NCBI RefSeq assembly: GCF_010646885.2
Contig: NZ_CP050700.1
Span: 5,896,001 to 5,960,000, forward strand
From: Desulfopila sp. IMCC35008
GTDB lineage: Bacteria; Desulfobacterota; Desulfobulbia; Desulfobulbales; Desulfocapsaceae
Direction: 5' to 3'
DNA: 64,000 bases
Below, one piece after another: positions 43,439-53,401 of the stretch (positions are counted from its first letter, which is position 1; every line of letters begins with the position of its first letter). The position numbers were made by a program, and so were the translations under genes. The notes under the pieces were generated by a model, which was not told the DNA's origin, did no database searches, and saw nothing but the letters and a program-made list of their open reading frames with translations.

Positions 43439-45769
43439 ATGCAAGAACTGACCAATGCGTTGAATAACCTCAAGGATCACAAGGGCAGCTGGGTGAGGCG
43501 TCCGGTGATTTCTTTTTCCGATTTTCTCTGTAAGGTGTTGGAGAACCCAGAGTGGAATATACGTAACGTATACCAGGTGTATGTGGACATGATCAACACC
43601 TTCGTCTGTGAAGGGGAGGACGAATATGTTGATGATCCTGAATCGATAAAGTATTTGCATTACAATTGCAGCGCGCTTTTTGCCAAAGGTTCGGACCGTC
43701 CGTTTTTTGCCGACCGGTTATTTGCAAACAGGTTGATGCGTCATGTGGATTCCGTCGCAGTTGGGGCTCAGCAGAACAAGATTTATATTTTTGAGGGTCC
43801 TCACGGCAGCGGTAAGTCAACGTTTTTAAACAACCTGCTCCGGAAGTTTGAAGAATATACCAATACCCCGGAGGGGGCCCGTTACGAGGTTGTCTGGAGA
43901 TTGCCCCGGGATAGTTTTGACCGTGACAACCAGGGACTTTCCGACATTGCCCAGAAACTGGCCCAGCTTCTGGAGGGCGAAGGCCAGGTCAGGCCTCAGG
44001 CGGGATTAGGGAAAAAGGGTCAAAAGGAGGGGGCTGAGCTCGACTATTTTGAGGTTCCCTGCCCCAGTCATGATAATCCGTTGCTGATGATCCCCAAAGA
44101 GGTGCGTCGCCGGTTCCTCGACGACCTGTTTGCCAACGACGATAGTTTTAAATGGAAACTGTCGGCGGAAAAACAGTATGACTGGCTCTTCCGGGACGAG
44201 CCGTGCACCATCTGTACCACCATCTACCAGGGATTGATGAAAAAATACCAGAATACGGGAATGGTGATGGACTGTGTTTTTGCCAGACCCTTTGCCATTA
44301 CCCGCAGACTCGGTGAGGGGATTTCCGTCTTTAATCCAGGTGACAAGCCGCTCAGGCATAATGTGGTTCATAATGAGGTGGTCCAGAGATACCTCAATCA
44401 GCTGTTTGAGGGTATGCAGCAGGTGCGCTACCTTTATTCAAATTTTGCGCGGACAAACAATGGGATCTATGCCTTGATGGATATCAAGGCCCACAACACC
44501 GAAAGGTTGATGGACCTGCACAATATTATCAGTGACGGCGTTCACAAGGTGGAGGATATTGAAGAGGGTGTAGAGTCGCTCTTTTTTGCCCTGATGAACC
44601 CGGAAGACCGCAAGGTGGTGACTGATCTGCAGGCCTTTTCCGACAGGATTGAATATATCAAAATTCCATATATTCTCGACCTGAAAACGGAGGTGGAGAT
44701 CTACCGGGAGGTTTTCGGCAGTCATATCAATGAGAACTTCCTGCCAAGGGTTTTGCATAATTTTGCCAGGGTCATTATTGCTACCAGGCTGCGTATCGAA
44801 TCGGAGGCTATGCTGGAATGGATAGGTGACCCTGCAAAATACAACCTGTATTGCGATAAGCACCTGCAACTGTTGAAAATGGAGATCTTTACCGGTCATA
44901 TCCCCAAATGGCTGGAGTCTGAGGATGTGGAGAGCTTTACTGCCAAAAGACGCAAAAGAATTATCGGCGAATCGGAAAAAGATGGATGGCAGGGCCTTTC
45001 GGGCCGTGATTCCATCCGGATGTTTAATGAATTTTTTACCACCTACGGTAATGAGGAAAAGCTGATTGACATGTCGATGCTCGGCCGGTTTTTCAGGAAA
45101 TTCTGCAAAGAGGATAAGAAGTTTCTGCCCATGGGCTTCCTCGACTCCCTTTTGCGCATGTACAACTACACTGTTTTGCAGGAAGTGAAGGAATGCCTCT
45201 ATTATTATAATGAAGAGCAGATTTCAAAGGAAATTCAGAATTACATGTTCGGGGTCAATTTCGATATTGGCACAAAGGAAACCTGCAGGTTTACAGGTGA
45301 TGTCCTCGATATATCAGAAGAAATGCTCCGAAGAGTGGAGGTGAGATTGCTGGTTTCGGAAGAGGATGCCAAACAGTTCCGTGAAAATGTCCAGAAGACC
45401 TATACTACAACCACCCTTACCCAGGAAATATTACGAGACGAGCATGACATAACCGAAACAGCCCTCTATTCACATCTGTATGAGCGATATGTACATAACT
45501 TAAAAGAGAAGGTGCTTGAACCTTTCCTGCAGAATGAAAACTTCCGGATGGCGATACGGGATTATGATACGGAGAATTTTAAGACCTATGATCCCAAAAT
45601 CCAGGAGGATGTTATTTTCATGATAACAAACCTGCAGAAAAATTACGGGTATTCAAGCCAGGGGGCCAGGGAAATCTGCATCTATGTAGTGGACAACGAT
45701 CTGGCGAAGAAGTTTTCAGGCCAGGAGTTCAAACAGGGCGTCGTATCTACCGGTGGTGGGGAGGGGTAA
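43439..45769 (+). CDS. Second PrkA-like AAA protein (divergent)
   Basis: 776 residues, longer and clearly diverged from the first PrkA. AAA Walker A FEGPHGSGKSTFLNNLL near 118-134; an acidic/Gly insertion (about 180-200, GEGQVRPQAGLGKKGQKEG); AAA-like helices; and a PrkA-like C-terminus. It has no recognised counterpart in the E. coli yeaG-yeaH-ycgB set. It lies 16 nt after spoVR, so it belongs to the same transcript. The last base of its TAA is directly followed by the stop of the convergent cbiK gene. Function unknown; it may form a mixed oligomer with PrkA copy 1 or take over substrate delivery. Confidence 0.82.
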   Translation: MQELTNALNNLKDHKGSWVRRPVISFSDFLCKVLENPEWNIRNVYQVYVDMINTFVCEGEDEYVDDPESIKYLHYNCSALFAKGSDRPFFADRLFANRLMRHVDSVAVGAQQNKIYIFEGPHGSGKSTFLNNLLRKFEEYTNTPEGARYEVVWRLPRDSFDRDNQGLSDIAQKLAQLLEGEGQVRPQAGLGKKGQKEGAELDYFEVPCPSHDNPLLMIPKEVRRRFLDDLFANDDSFKWKLSAEKQYDWLFRDEPCTICTTIYQGLMKKYQNTGMVMDCVFARPFAITRRLGEGISVFNPGDKPLRHNVVHNEVVQRYLNQLFEGMQQVRYLYSNFARTNNGIYALMDIKAHNTERLMDLHNIISDGVHKVEDIEEGVESLFFALMNPEDRKVVTDLQAFSDRIEYIKIPYILDLKTEVEIYREVFGSHINENFLPRVLHNFARVIIATRLRIESEAMLEWIGDPAKYNLYCDKHLQLLKMEIFTGHIPKWLESEDVESFTAKRRKRIIGESEKDGWQGLSGRDSIRMFNEFFTTYGNEEKLIDMSMLGRFFRKFCKEDKKFLPMGFLDSLLRMYNYTVLQEVKECLYYYNEEQISKEIQNYMFGVNFDIGTKETCRFTGDVLDISEEMLRRVEVRLLVSEEDAKQFRENVQKTYTTTTLTQEILRDEHDITETALYSHLYERYVHNLKEKVLEPFLQNENFRMAIRDYDTENFKTYDPKIQEDVIFMITNLQKNYGYSSQGAREICIYVVDNDLAKKFSGQEFKQGVVSTGGGEG

Positions 45770-46549
45770 TTATACTTCAGACCATTGGGGGCAATCCAGG
45801 GCGCACCTGATATGACTGCAGATGAGATCGCTAAATCCTGGTAACTCACCAAGCCCCTTATCGAGACAGCGAACCTCCAACCCTTCTTTTTCAAGGCGCG
45901 TTTTCCACGAGTCGATCCCATCTCCCATCATGTCCCGTCTGTAATGGAGCCCGGTAACCAGAAAAAGCGGGATCATATATACTTTCTGAAACCCCCTGTC
46001 CTTTATCTTCTTTTCAAGTCCCCTGGTGTCAGGATAATGTTCAACCGTGCCGACAAAGAGGCGCGACCCGAAGCAGGTCTGGAGTAGGTGTTCAAGAGCA
46101 GTATAGACCGGCCAGGTTGGATGTGAAGTACCATGCCCGACAACCAGGATGGCCTGATCTGCCTCTTTCTTTACAATCGGTGCCAGCATGGTCATAAGGG
46201 CCAGGTAATCGTCGGGACTGGTGAGGATCGGATTGCCCACGGTGCAGATGTCATGATTTTTTCGAAGGGTTTGGAAGAGGGTGTGAAAATCACTCCCGCT
46301 AAAGAGATGCAGTGATTGCACAATTATCCTTCGGTGGTTTTCTTTTCGGAGTTCTTCGATGATCTCAAGTGGGTGGTTGATTGTCTCTCCCGTTTTCTCC
46401 TTTATCTTTTTCTGCAGGACTCCGGAAGTGAAACCCCAGTAAATATCATGGGTCGGAAATTGATCTTTTACGCCAGACTCTATCAGGTTGTAAGTGGTTC
46501 GTGCCGTTGAGCTTGTGCCAAAGGCGGTGAGAATAATCGGTGGAATCAT
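45770..46549 (-). CDS. cbiK: Sirohydrochlorin cobaltochelatase, CbiK type
   Basis: 259 residues. The two catalytic-His regions are present: VVGHGTSHPTWP near 139 and GLHYRRDMMGD near 202. The N-terminus ILTAFGTSSTARTTYN is also typical. Inserts cobalt (or iron) into sirohydrochlorin, for cobalamin or siroheme. Siroheme is the cofactor of dissimilatory sulfite reductase, which would use the sulfite released by Xsc. No signal peptide is seen, so this is a cytoplasmic form. It is convergent with the second PrkA-like gene with no intervening base. Confidence 0.92.
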   Translation of the reverse strand: MIPPIILTAFGTSSTARTTYNLIESGVKDQFPTHDIYWGFTSGVLQKKIKEKTGETINHPLEIIEELRKENHRRIIVQSLHLFSGSDFHTLFQTLRKNHDICTVGNPILTSPDDYLALMTMLAPIVKKEADQAILVVGHGTSHPTWPVYTALEHLLQTCFGSRLFVGTVEHYPDTRGLEKKIKDRGFQKVYMIPLFLVTGLHYRRDMMGDGIDSWKTRLEKEGLEVRCLDKGLGELPGFSDLICSHIRCALDCPQWSEV

Positions 46550-46699
46550 AATGCTCAGTTACGTTGAGGTTAGTGAAGGTTAGAATATAAACAGCAAGAT
46601 TGCTTTTATCTACTCTAATAATATTCTGATTTCTGTCGCCAGAGGATTTTGGAAAAATGCTCCTGCTATTTGTAAGCTGGCTTAAATGATGATATGATG

Positions 46700-46726
46700 T
46701 TGACAGTCTGTGGCCAATAGTATAGA
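46700..46726 (+). promoter_or_regulatory. Possible promoter of the DUF3373 gene
   Basis: TTGACA at 46700-46705 and TATAGA at 46721-46726 with a 15-nt spacer, about 105 nt before the start codon. The spacer is short, so this is tentative. Confidence 0.35.
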
Positions 46727-46832
46727 GATTAACTAATAAATGAGATTCTTAATCTCTTACATGACCAGTTATCGGGGTACCCGGAGAGAGCCCCCCGCTG
46801 GTCAGCAATGCCAATCGAGAGGAGGGATTACA

Positions 46833-48341
46833 ATGATTAAAAAATTTTCAGTTGTTGCACTCGCCGGATTATTCGCGCTGCCATCTTTTGCAGCGGCAAG
46901 TGGCGGACCGAACGTGCAGGACCTGGAGCGGAAAATCGAGGAGCTCAGCAGGCAGCTCGATGATCTGAAGGCCGCAATGGCAGAGCAGGGCGAGATGAAC
47001 GAGGCCCAGAGCGATCTACTGGATGACCTTGATGAGCGTTCCGACGAATGGGACCTGGCGGCACGAATCAAGTTCTACGGAGATTTCCGTTCACGTCTTG
47101 ATTACTACAACGCAGATACGGTGTTTGGCAGGGATCTTGAGAATGATTATCTCTGGACCAACCGGTTCCGCTTGAACATGCGGGTGAAAGCTACCGAAAA
47201 TGTAGAATTTAAGGGTCGCTTCGCTATGTACAAGACCTGGGGTAACCAGTCCGGTTTCAACGATGACTCGGGCGCAATGTGGCCGGTGTTCGACGGCAAT
47301 GTGAGCCGTACACCAGCGGGTTCAAGTGCGCTCTATGTCGACAGGGCTTTTGTTAACTGGAACAATATCGCTGGCCTGCCGATGTGGTTTTCCATTGGTC
47401 GCAGACCCACGACTGACGGCTCACCATCTGAGCTACGACTTGGGGAAGACAACAGACTGGCTACTCCCATGGCGTTCATGAACTGGCCGTTTGATGGGTT
47501 AACACTCGGGTACGGTTGGAATTGGGGACCTGAGGTTATGGGTACCAGTAAGCTCCGTTTCTGTTATGGCCGGGGTTTTGAAGCCGGCTTGCAGGAAGAA
47601 GAGATGGGATCCATTGATGATATGGATTTCGCCGGGTTCAGCTGGGATATCATGAAGAAAGATGATCGTTTTCTCTATGCCCAGTCTTTCATGGCATTTA
47701 ACGTCATTAACTATCCGAACTTCCAGGATCCGATCATTGACCAGGGTTTTGGTGAGATGAGTGGTATGGGAGAGAGGAAAAACCTCGGTAATATCTGGCA
47801 CAACTCGGTTGTGTATCAGTCCAAGGTGGCCGGCTTGAATTACTTCCTGTCAGCAGGGCATTCCCAGACTCAGCCTGATGCGGATGGTATGTTCAATAAT
47901 TTTGCCGCCATGGGTGCGGGCCTTGAGGGGCCGAATACCGATGATGAAAATGGTTACTCTTTCTACGCCGGTGTTCGCTATGACCTCGATGATGCCGGGA
48001 TGAAATTCGGTGCGGAATTTAACTACGGCTCCCAGTACTGGGTCGCCATGTCACCAGGTCACGACGAGATTTACCAGGCCAAGCTGGGAACACGTGGTCA
48101 GGTTTATGAGATTTACATGATCTATGACCTGCCTACCGGTGAAGCTATCTCTAAGTACGCCAAAACCTTTGTACGGCTGGGTTACCAGCATTACGAGTAC
48201 GACTATGCCGGTTCTAACGACTGGAATATGTATCCTTACGATCTTGGGGACCAGACAGACCTTATGTACCTCCAGGCGATGGGTGCGGATTCGGTTGAGA
48301 GCGCCGATCAGGTATACCTGACATTTGAGGCGTATTTCTAA
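46833..48341 (+). CDS. DUF3373 outer-membrane porin-like protein
   Basis: 502 residues from the ATG at 46833 (GAGAGGAGGG 6 nt upstream); a longer frame from 46740 adds non-signal sequence. Signal peptide to about residue 22 (MIKKFSVVALAGLFALPSFA), then a coiled coil (~27-65, LERKIEELSRQLDDLKAA), then a long beta-rich domain with alternating aromatic strands ending in EAYF. The C-terminal Phe is typical of outer-membrane barrels. The domain is DUF3373, common in Desulfobacterota and related groups; the cargo is unknown. It is monocistronic and followed by a strong terminator, as for an abundant envelope protein. Confidence 0.87.
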   Translation: MIKKFSVVALAGLFALPSFAAASGGPNVQDLERKIEELSRQLDDLKAAMAEQGEMNEAQSDLLDDLDERSDEWDLAARIKFYGDFRSRLDYYNADTVFGRDLENDYLWTNRFRLNMRVKATENVEFKGRFAMYKTWGNQSGFNDDSGAMWPVFDGNVSRTPAGSSALYVDRAFVNWNNIAGLPMWFSIGRRPTTDGSPSELRLGEDNRLATPMAFMNWPFDGLTLGYGWNWGPEVMGTSKLRFCYGRGFEAGLQEEEMGSIDDMDFAGFSWDIMKKDDRFLYAQSFMAFNVINYPNFQDPIIDQGFGEMSGMGERKNLGNIWHNSVVYQSKVAGLNYFLSAGHSQTQPDADGMFNNFAAMGAGLEGPNTDDENGYSFYAGVRYDLDDAGMKFGAEFNYGSQYWVAMSPGHDEIYQAKLGTRGQVYEIYMIYDLPTGEAISKYAKTFVRLGYQHYEYDYAGSNDWNMYPYDLGDQTDLMYLQAMGADSVESADQVYLTFEAYF

Positions 48342-48366
48342 TACTTCCATAAGCTGAATCAATCTG

Positions 48367-48408
48367 AAAGGGGAGTGCTCTGTTAGAGTACTCCCCTTTT
48401 TCTTTTTT
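48367..48408 (+). terminator. Intrinsic terminator after the DUF3373 gene
   Basis: AAAGGGGAGTGCTCT (48367-48381) pairs with AGAGTACTCCCCTTT (48385-48399), 15 bp with one G-U pair and a 3-nt loop, followed by a T-rich run. A textbook rho-independent terminator 25 nt after the stop. Confidence 0.95.
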
Positions 48409-48599
48409 CTTGCCGGGTAGTTGTTGTATATCTTATTCTTTAGGTTGGTTCCTATACCATGTCGCCAAGTGTCGAGATGATATGGTATTGAAATTATAGA
48501 ACATCAATTACCGAACATGATCACCCGTGCTGCGGATAGGTTTTTGGGGTACAGGGGGGGGGGCATCAGGTTGCTTAATTATTGTAAGAGTACAAGGGT

Positions 48600-49373
48600 A
48601 TGAATTTTCATAAAAAAGGATGGGTGTCGTCGCCTGCTATATCAGATATCGTTGTTCTTGGCAAATTATGTCGTTATGGTTTTTTTACCCGGCATGGCGG
48701 GGTGAGCAGCGGCATTTATGAATCCCTTAATTTCGGGTTTGATAGTGGAGATGAGGAGCATGCTGTTCTGGAAAACCGGGAAATTGTAAAAGAGAAGCTG
48801 GGCCTGGATACCTTGCTTTTGGCCAGGCAGGTTCACGGTAAAAAAGTATATACGCTTGATACTCCTCTTTCAGGTGACACTCAGGTCGATGGGTACGACA
48901 GTCTGGTAACAAACCGGAAGGGTGTTGGACTCGTTATCCAGAACGCGGATTGTCAGGCGATACTGTTCTATGATCCAGGCAAACAGGTCATTGGGGCGGC
49001 GCATAGCGGCTGGCGGGGGAGTGTGGCGAATATTGCAGCAGAGACTGTATCTACAATGGAAAAGGAATATGGTACGAATCCCGCCGATCTCAAGGTGGTA
49101 GTCAGTCCTTCCCTGGGTCCATGTTGTGCGGAGTTTGTGAATTATCCAAAAGAGTTCCCTGCGGAATTTCAGCAGTTTATAGTAGCAGAAAACTATTTCG
49201 ATTTCTGGCAGGTAACCCGGCACCAGGTGCAGGAATGTGGAGTTAAACGAGCCAATATTTTAATTTCAGGGATTTGCACCAGCTGTTCAGGGGATTATTT
49301 TTCCTACAGGCGGGCCTGCCGTGAAGGAGACGGACGTACTGGTCGAAATTGTTCTGTTATTACATTGGATTAA
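48600..49373 (+). CDS. pgeF: Peptidoglycan editing factor PgeF (YfiH/laccase-domain family)
   Basis: 257 residues. Conserved metal-ligand motifs: ARQVHGKKV near 78, NADCQAIL near 120, AAHSGWRGSVANIAAETV near 140, and GPCCAEF near 180. Family members remove wrongly incorporated L-Ser from cell-wall precursors; older annotation calls them laccase-like or purine nucleoside phosphorylase. 15 nt upstream of the response regulator, so they may share a transcript. Confidence 0.92.
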   Translation: MNFHKKGWVSSPAISDIVVLGKLCRYGFFTRHGGVSSGIYESLNFGFDSGDEEHAVLENREIVKEKLGLDTLLLARQVHGKKVYTLDTPLSGDTQVDGYDSLVTNRKGVGLVIQNADCQAILFYDPGKQVIGAAHSGWRGSVANIAAETVSTMEKEYGTNPADLKVVVSPSLGPCCAEFVNYPKEFPAEFQQFIVAENYFDFWQVTRHQVQECGVKRANILISGICTSCSGDYFSYRRACREGDGRTGRNCSVITLD

Positions 49374-49388
49374 GTTCTTTATTCGATC

Positions 49389-50066
49389 ATGAAAGTACTC
49401 GTAATTGAAGATGATATCAAAATAGCCGGCTTTATCAGCAGGGCGCTGGAAGCGGAAAATTTTACTGTTGATACAGCTCATGATGGTCCCGCTGGCTTGG
49501 AGCTGGGATGTCGTGGTGTATATGATGCAGCGATAGTGGATATTATGCTTCCGGAAATGGACGGTTTGGAAGTTATCGAGCGTCTTCGGCAGATAGGTGT
49601 GCAGACACCGGTTCTTATTCTGAGTGCTAAGCAGTCTGTAGACGACCGTATCCAGGGGTTACAACGGGGCGGAGACGATTATCTGGTCAAGCCGTTTTCC
49701 ATGAGTGAGCTGCTGGCGCGCATACAGGCCCTGATCCGGAGGGACCGGAAATCGATACAGCCTACAGTGCTGAAAAAATACGATCTGGAAATGGACCTCC
49801 TCAAACATATAGTAACCCGGAGCGGTAAAAAGCTGGATCTTCCGGCCAAGGAGTATGCGTTACTGGAACTGATGATGCGCAACCCTGGGACCGTACTCTC
49901 CAAGACGACTATCCTGGAAAAAGTGTATGAGTACAATTTTGATCCCCAGACCAATGTTGTTGATGTGCTGGTTTTTCGCCTTCGTAATAAAGTTGACAAG
50001 GACTTTGACACCAAATTGATTCACACCGTGAGGGGGATGGGCTATGTCCTCAAGGATTCGGGCTGA
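49389..50066 (+). CDS. OmpR-family response regulator
   Basis: 225 residues. Receiver domain 1-115 with phospho-acceptor Asp near 51 in IVDIMLPEMDGLEV and Lys in DDYLVKPFSMSEL near 100; C-terminal OmpR-type winged helix (LPAKEYALLELMMRNPGTVLS, then LIHTVRGMGYVL). It overlaps the histidine kinase gene by 23 nt, so the two form one system. The stimulus is unknown; the C-terminus resembles QseB/CusR-like regulators. Confidence 0.95.
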   Translation: MKVLVIEDDIKIAGFISRALEAENFTVDTAHDGPAGLELGCRGVYDAAIVDIMLPEMDGLEVIERLRQIGVQTPVLILSAKQSVDDRIQGLQRGGDDYLVKPFSMSELLARIQALIRRDRKSIQPTVLKKYDLEMDLLKHIVTRSGKKLDLPAKEYALLELMMRNPGTVLSKTTILEKVYEYNFDPQTNVVDVLVFRLRNKVDKDFDTKLIHTVRGMGYVLKDSG

Positions 50067-51450
50067 CTCACTATTGGCCAGGCTGAGAACGGCCTGGCCA
50101 TATTTCTGCCTTTTATGGCTGCCGTTTCTGGTTATGGGAGTGCTCCTCAACTGGGTGATTCGGGATAGACTCGCGGCTGAAGAATTGCGCGAAGTCGAGC
50201 GCTTGCTGGACGGTTATCTGGAGACAAATCTCTCATCCCGAGTACAGTTTGATGTGGGCGATCAAAGACGCATTGAGGGGCTGAACGGGCTGGCATTCAT
50301 CCGTTTGAGCAACAAAGATAACCGGCTGCTTTTGACCAGTGAACCTGTTTCTCCACACCACTTCAATGAACTTCTTCATCTTGACTCACACTTTTCCGGT
50401 CCATGGCTGACCCTGCCGGGTCTCGAAGGCGCAGGATTTTGGGCGGTTATAAGCAGAGAGATTGGTACGGGGGCTGTTGTGCAGGCGGGGAGGCAGAGTA
50501 GTGAGTCGTATGGTCTGTATCGAACTATACGAACTATATCTATCGGTGCGTTCATTATCTTTTTGGGTCTGGCCTGGATTGTTTCTTTCCTGATTGCCGG
50601 CAGGCAGGGGATGCCACTTATTTGCCTGCGCAGGGAGCTTGAGCGTCTGCTGGATGAAGGTTGGAGCCAACTCCGGCATGAGGATTGGCACAGTCCTGAG
50701 CAAGAACAGCTTTACCGGCAGGTTAATTCCCTGATCCTGCACAACAAGAGACTGATTGACGAGATGCAGGCGTCTCTGGATAATGTGGCCCATGACCTGC
50801 GGACCCCTCTCACCAGGTTGCGTTCCGTTGCCGAATTCGGTCTTCAGGAGGACAGCGATCCCGAAAGGTTACGCGAGTCTCTGCTGGATTGTCTTGAGGA
50901 ATCGGAGCGGCTACTCGCCATGTTGAAGATAATGATGAGTGTGGCTGAGGCTGAATCCGGTACCATGCGCCTTGAGCAGCAGAAGGTGGATGTGGCGGAA
51001 TCACTGGCGGAAATGGTTGAACTATACGGCTACGTGGCGGAGGATAAAAATGTTGATGTCACCCTGGAGGCAGAAAGCGATTTATATATCGATGCGGATC
51101 GTACCAGAATCTCCCAGGTCTGGGCCAACTTGCTTGACAATGCGATCAAATATGGCCGGGATGGGGGATTTGTGAAGGTGAATGCAAAGGGGGGAGAGGA
51201 TACTGTTGAGGTCACATTTTGCGACGATGGCATGGGGATTTCCGTAAATGAGCAGCCGCGGATCTGGGAGCGGTTGTATCGTGGGGACCGTAGCCGATCC
51301 CAGCAGGGGCTCGGGCTGGGGTTGAACTTTGTGAAAGCGGTGGTGGAAGCTCACCACGGAGCGGTCAGTGTTGAGAGTGAGCTCCACAAGGGGAGCTGCT
51401 TTACGGTAGAACTTCCCCGGCTGGCTTCAGCAGTCACGCCCGCAGGGTGA
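50044..51450 (+). CDS. Sensor histidine kinase
   Basis: 468 residues. Membrane segments at ~20-42 and ~160-185 frame a ~115-residue periplasmic sensor. HisKA box ASLDNVAHDLRTPLTRLR with the phospho-His near 250; HATPase motifs ANLLDNAIKYG, CDDGMGIS and GLGLGLNFVKAVVEAHHG. The region after TM2 (SLLDEGWSQLRHED-like) takes the HAMP position but is not clearly HAMP. It overlaps the response regulator by 23 nt. The periplasmic sensor is not recognisable. Confidence 0.94.
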   Translation: MSSRIRADSLLARLRTAWPYFCLLWLPFLVMGVLLNWVIRDRLAAEELREVERLLDGYLETNLSSRVQFDVGDQRRIEGLNGLAFIRLSNKDNRLLLTSEPVSPHHFNELLHLDSHFSGPWLTLPGLEGAGFWAVISREIGTGAVVQAGRQSSESYGLYRTIRTISIGAFIIFLGLAWIVSFLIAGRQGMPLICLRRELERLLDEGWSQLRHEDWHSPEQEQLYRQVNSLILHNKRLIDEMQASLDNVAHDLRTPLTRLRSVAEFGLQEDSDPERLRESLLDCLEESERLLAMLKIMMSVAEAESGTMRLEQQKVDVAESLAEMVELYGYVAEDKNVDVTLEAESDLYIDADRTRISQVWANLLDNAIKYGRDGGFVKVNAKGGEDTVEVTFCDDGMGISVNEQPRIWERLYRGDRSRSQQGLGLGLNFVKAVVEAHHGAVSVESELHKGSCFTVELPRLASAVTPAG

Positions 51451-51568
51451 AAATAGAGTTTGAGCGTAAGCTGTCTCTCGCGGTGCAAACCGCCACCCGA
51501 TAAAAAAAACAGATTATATTTTTTACCTCCTTGATATTAGGCCATATGTTTGATGAACAGTAGGTTTT

Positions 51569-52315
51569 TCATGAGTTGTTGGGGCTAATAGAGAAATCGC
51601 AGACCAGGGGAGAGTGGTCGGAAAGTCGCACATCCGGGATATAGAAATTATTGATCCTGATACGGGGACTGTGCAGGATGAAGTCGATTTCACGAGACGG
51701 ACGGTGACTGGGATGGGACGGCATATTGGTGACGTTGGCGCTTTTGAGGTTAGACGCGGCAAGAAACAACTTGATCTCCCGTTTGCCGAAAAAGGTATTG
51801 AAATCACCAGCTACAATCACTTCCTTTTTGGTCTTCTTGACAAGTGTGTGCAGGTATTCGAGCTGGTGTTGGCGATGGCGGTATTTCAGGGAAAGATGGA
51901 CAAGAAATATAACTGCCTCATCGAGTTCTGTCTTGATGATGAGGCGCTTGACGCCCTCTTCAAAATAGTGGAAGGTGTGGTCGTGAATTTTTGCCTTCGA
52001 GAGCAGGGCGTTTGATTGCTGGTTAAGGACCGGTACCTTGACAGCCAGCGATTTTTCACTGTATTTGGTTGCCACCACATAGTTGTATCCCATGTTTTCG
52101 GCGATCGATCGTGCCTGACAGTCATTACCGCATCGATAAGATCCCGAATCTACCTCGATCAGTGCGACGATGTCCGGATCGATTGAGCGAATAAAATTGA
52201 TAATTCGTTGCAGGTTCACTTCCGATTTTCTAAAAAAACCCATGAAAGGCACGGGTAAATGGTAGCCATTGAGATGACCTGTGGCATAACGTATGTTATA
52301 GAGTAGCATTCGCAT
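51569..52315 (-). CDS. Endonuclease/exonuclease/phosphatase family protein
   Basis: 248 residues, cytoplasmic by appearance. EEP-fold motifs: MLLYNIRYATG at the N-terminus (Asn), IVALIEVDSGSYR with the metal-binding Glu, VHLSLKYR, VAGDFNTFFGKRE (Asp/Asn) and the final LSDHSPLVCDF (Asp/His). The substrate could be DNA, phospholipid or a small phosphoester. Standing alone, divergent from hemC. Confidence 0.88.
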   Translation of the reverse strand: MRMLLYNIRYATGHLNGYHLPVPFMGFFRKSEVNLQRIINFIRSIDPDIVALIEVDSGSYRCGNDCQARSIAENMGYNYVVATKYSEKSLAVKVPVLNQQSNALLSKAKIHDHTFHYFEEGVKRLIIKTELDEAVIFLVHLSLKYRHRQHQLEYLHTLVKKTKKEVIVAGDFNTFFGKREIKLFLAASNLKSANVTNMPSHPSHRPSREIDFILHSPRIRINNFYIPDVRLSDHSPLVCDFSISPNNS

Positions 52316-52440
52316 AATATCGGGGCTGTCGCAGACGGTTATTAATGATGTACTTGTAGTCTATATGTAATCATTCCGTGTGGTCCAGACAAAAGAACAA
52401 TCAGAGAAATATATTTTCAGATAGAGGAAGGAAGCGATAA

Positions 52441-53373
52441 ATGACTGTAATTAATATCGGAACCCGGAAAAGCAAACTGGCAATGTGGCAGACAAATACA
52501 GTGGCGTCCTTTTTGGAAAAGGCTGGCATGCAGACCCGGATCAGCTCTATGGAGACTATCGGTGACAAGGTGCTCAATACGTCTATTGCCAAGATAGGCA
52601 GCAAGGGGGTCTTTACAGAGGAACTCGAAGAACAACTTGCCTCAGGGGCTACCGATATTGCTGTGCACAGTGCAAAGGATATGCAATCTGTTCTGCCCGA
52701 GGGGTTCGAGCTCATTGCCTTTACCGAAAGGGAGAAGGTCAATGATGTACTGGTAAGCAGGGACAAGACCATTGATGTCGATGATACCACCCGAAAGTTG
52801 AAAATAGGTACCTCTTCGGTGAGACGGGTCGCACTGCTTCGCCATTTTTATCCCCATGTGGAAGCGGTAGAGATGCGCGGCAATCTGCAGACCAGGATTA
52901 AAAAGATGGAGGACGGTGCCTGCGATGCCCTCATGCTCGCCTATGCAGGGGTGAAGCGGATGGAATATGAGGATATGATCGTCAAGGTCTTTTCCGAGAC
53001 CGAATTCGTTCCGCCCGTAGGGCAGGGATGTATCGCCATTGAGGCAGCAACTTCACTTGCTCCCGAAAAAAGGCAACAGATCCGGGACTGTCTCAATAAC
53101 ACGGAAAGCGAAGCCTGCCTGGTTGCAGAGCGTGCCTACCTGAAACAGCTTGAAGGTGGTTGCTCAATTCCCGCTTTTGGCCTTGCAAAGCTTGAAGGTG
53201 ATGTGCTCACCTTGCAGGTCGGGCTCGTCAGCCTTGATGGTCAGACTATGCTCCGCCGGGAATTACAGGGGACGGTGGCTGAGTCAGAGCAACTTGGTAT
53301 AAAGGGTGGTACAGAGATTCTTGAAAGCGGTGGTAGGGAAATGCTGGCTGAGATACGTCGGGAGCAAGGATAG
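52441..53373 (+). CDS. hemC: Hydroxymethylbilane synthase (porphobilinogen deaminase)
   Basis: 310 residues, standard length. Conserved: GTRKSKLAMWQTN at the N-terminus, ATDIAVHSAKDMQS with catalytic Asp near 80, IGTSSVRRVALLR, EMRGNLQTRIKKM, and the dipyrromethane-binding Cys near 241 in LEGGCSIPAFG. Makes the linear tetrapyrrole for heme, siroheme and cobalamin. GAGGAAGGAAG precedes the ATG. Confidence 0.97.
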   Translation: MTVINIGTRKSKLAMWQTNTVASFLEKAGMQTRISSMETIGDKVLNTSIAKIGSKGVFTEELEEQLASGATDIAVHSAKDMQSVLPEGFELIAFTEREKVNDVLVSRDKTIDVDDTTRKLKIGTSSVRRVALLRHFYPHVEAVEMRGNLQTRIKKMEDGACDALMLAYAGVKRMEYEDMIVKVFSETEFVPPVGQGCIAIEAATSLAPEKRQQIRDCLNNTESEACLVAERAYLKQLEGGCSIPAFGLAKLEGDVLTLQVGLVSLDGQTMLRRELQGTVAESEQLGIKGGTEILESGGREMLAEIRREQG

Positions 53374-53401
53374 TTGAAGTTTTCATCCTGAAACCGTTCT
53401 G

